This document shows, piece by piece, positions 13,842 through 14,393 of a DNA stretch of 14,393 nt. The DNA lies in NCBI GenBank assembly GCA_013205335.1, contig JABMNB010000415.1, forward strand, positions 1-14,393, in the 5' to 3' direction. Position numbers and translations under genes: made by a program. This DNA is from Rhodospirillales bacterium (GTDB taxonomy: Bacteria > Pseudomonadota > Alphaproteobacteria > Reyranellales > Reyranellaceae). Under the pieces are notes generated by a model that saw nothing but the letters and a program-made list of their open reading frames with translations, was not told the origin of the DNA and did no database searches. Each line of letters begins with the position of its first letter. The stretch's first letter is position 1.

Positions 13842-14393
13842 GCCGCCCGGGTCTTCTGTTCAGGGTAGAGGGAAAGAAGCCCCGCTTCGCTGGCCGCACA
13901 GACGCCGCGCTCGGTGATCAGCGCCGTGACCAGGCGCGCCGGTGTAACGTCGAAGGCCGGATTGGCGGCCGCGCTGCCGTGGGGAAGAATCTGCACCGTG
14001 GCGATCTCACCCGTCTCCGCCCCATCCTTCGTCAGACGTCCGGTCATGTGCGACAGCTCGCGGGCGCTGCGCTCCTCGATCGGGATGTCGCGCACGCCAT
14101 CGACGATCGTCCAGTCGATCGTCGGGTAGGGCAAACCGACATAGAACGGCACGCCGTTGTCGTGCGCCGCCAACGCCTTCAGGTAGGTGCCGATCTTGTT
14201 GCAGACGTCGCCGCCGCGCGTCGTGCGGTCGGTGCCGGTGATGACGAAGTCGACCTGGTCGTGCTGCATCAGGTGACCGCCGGCATTGTCGGAGATGACC
14301 GTGTGCGGCACGCCGTGCTTGCCCAGCTCCCAGGCGGTCAGGCTGGCGCCTTGATTGCGCGGCCGCGTCTCGTCGACCCAGACGTGGATGGGA
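13838..14393 (-). CDS. mtnA: S-methyl-5-thioribose-1-phosphate isomerase, C-terminal part
   Basis: The gene enters from beyond the right edge; 184 residues remain, about half of the usual 350-370. The visible part matches MtnA of the eIF2B-alpha/beta/delta-like isomerase family, which converts S-methyl-5-thioribose 1-phosphate to the ribulose 1-phosphate form in methionine salvage. Diagnostic blocks are VWVDETRPRNQGASLTAWEL, ISDNAGGHLMQH, GTDRTTRGGDVCNKIGTYLK, NGVPFYVGLPYPTIDW and NPAFDVTPARLVTALITERG. The Asp in GTDRTT corresponds to the catalytic Asp of the family (Asp240 in Bacillus MtnA); the catalytic Cys lies upstream, outside the window. The C-terminal NPAFDVTP block favours MtnA over related ribose-1,5-bisphosphate isomerases. 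Cytosolic. It is the first visible gene of a tightly spaced minus-strand run and its stop overlaps the MFS start by 4 bases. Confidence 0.93.
   Translation of the reverse strand, partial: PIHVWVDETRPRNQGASLTAWELGKHGVPHTVISDNAGGHLMQHDQVDFVITGTDRTTRGGDVCNKIGTYLKALAAHDNGVPFYVGLPYPTIDWTIVDGVRDIPIEERSARELSHMTGRLTKDGAETGEIATVQILPHGSAAANPAFDVTPARLVTALITERGVCAASEAGLLSLYPEQKTRAA

Noticed and set aside
1..14393. Mobile element, CRISPR array, toxin-antitoxin or phage-defence island
   Set aside because: No transposase, integrase, regular repeats, tRNA-linked att site, or defence-type gene pair was seen, and composition is uniform.

Overview
This window looks like ordinary, gene-dense chromosome from a high-GC proteobacterium. 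By eye roughly two thirds of bases are G or C, third codon positions are strongly G/C, and several starts are GTG. Gene content points to an alphaproteobacterium, perhaps a Reyranella- or Bradyrhizobium-like soil organism: a Bug/TctC solute receptor, a luciferase-like flavin monooxygenase, an HpcH/HpaI aldolase, an MgtC/DUF4010 membrane protein and MtnA. The taxonomic call is inference from gene families and composition; no rRNA is present. I found no tRNA, CRISPR array, insertion sequence, phage gene or gap over 300 bases. Fourteen genes fill nearly all of the sequence, two of them cut by the window edges.

Layout. (1) 1-2083: the 3' end of a short Hsp70-like (YegD-type) protein on +, convergent with an ABC-F ATPase gene on -. 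(2) 2224-3315: a lone LLM-class flavin-dependent oxidoreductase on +, divergent from ABC-F across a 140-bp spacer. (3) 3336-5322: a two-gene minus-strand unit, HpcH/HpaI aldolase then a cytosine-deaminase-like amidohydrolase. (4) 5380-9573: a five-gene plus-strand run with very tight spacing: aldose 1-epimerase, SDR dehydrogenase, a four-TM protein of unknown function, a Bug periplasmic binding protein and a duplicated DUF3592 membrane protein. (5) 9563-14393: a minus-strand run transcribed as mtnA (partial), MFS transporter, MgtC/DUF4010 protein, patatin-like lipase and alpha/beta hydrolase, with gaps between -4 and about 45 nt, so probably one transcript.

How they may work together. Regions 3 and 4 diverge from a 57-bp spacer. 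Together they encode a mutarotase, an NAD(P)-dependent dehydrogenase, a metal-dependent hydrolase, a pyruvate-type class II aldolase and a periplasmic carboxylate receptor. This parts list resembles non-phosphorylative sugar or sugar-acid catabolism, although no dehydratase or membrane permease is present. Region 5 joins the methionine-salvage isomerase to transport and two serine hydrolases; the functional link there is not evident from sequence.

The points most worth a second look are: the divergent catabolic module; the conserved-looking four-TM protein whose true start is a GTG overlapping the SDR stop; the internal duplication in the DUF3592 protein; the non-canonical active-site motif of the amidohydrolase; the atypical glycine loop of the exported patatin; and a REP-like hairpin that carries the amidohydrolase stop codon. 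I did not find convincing evidence of a wholly new system.
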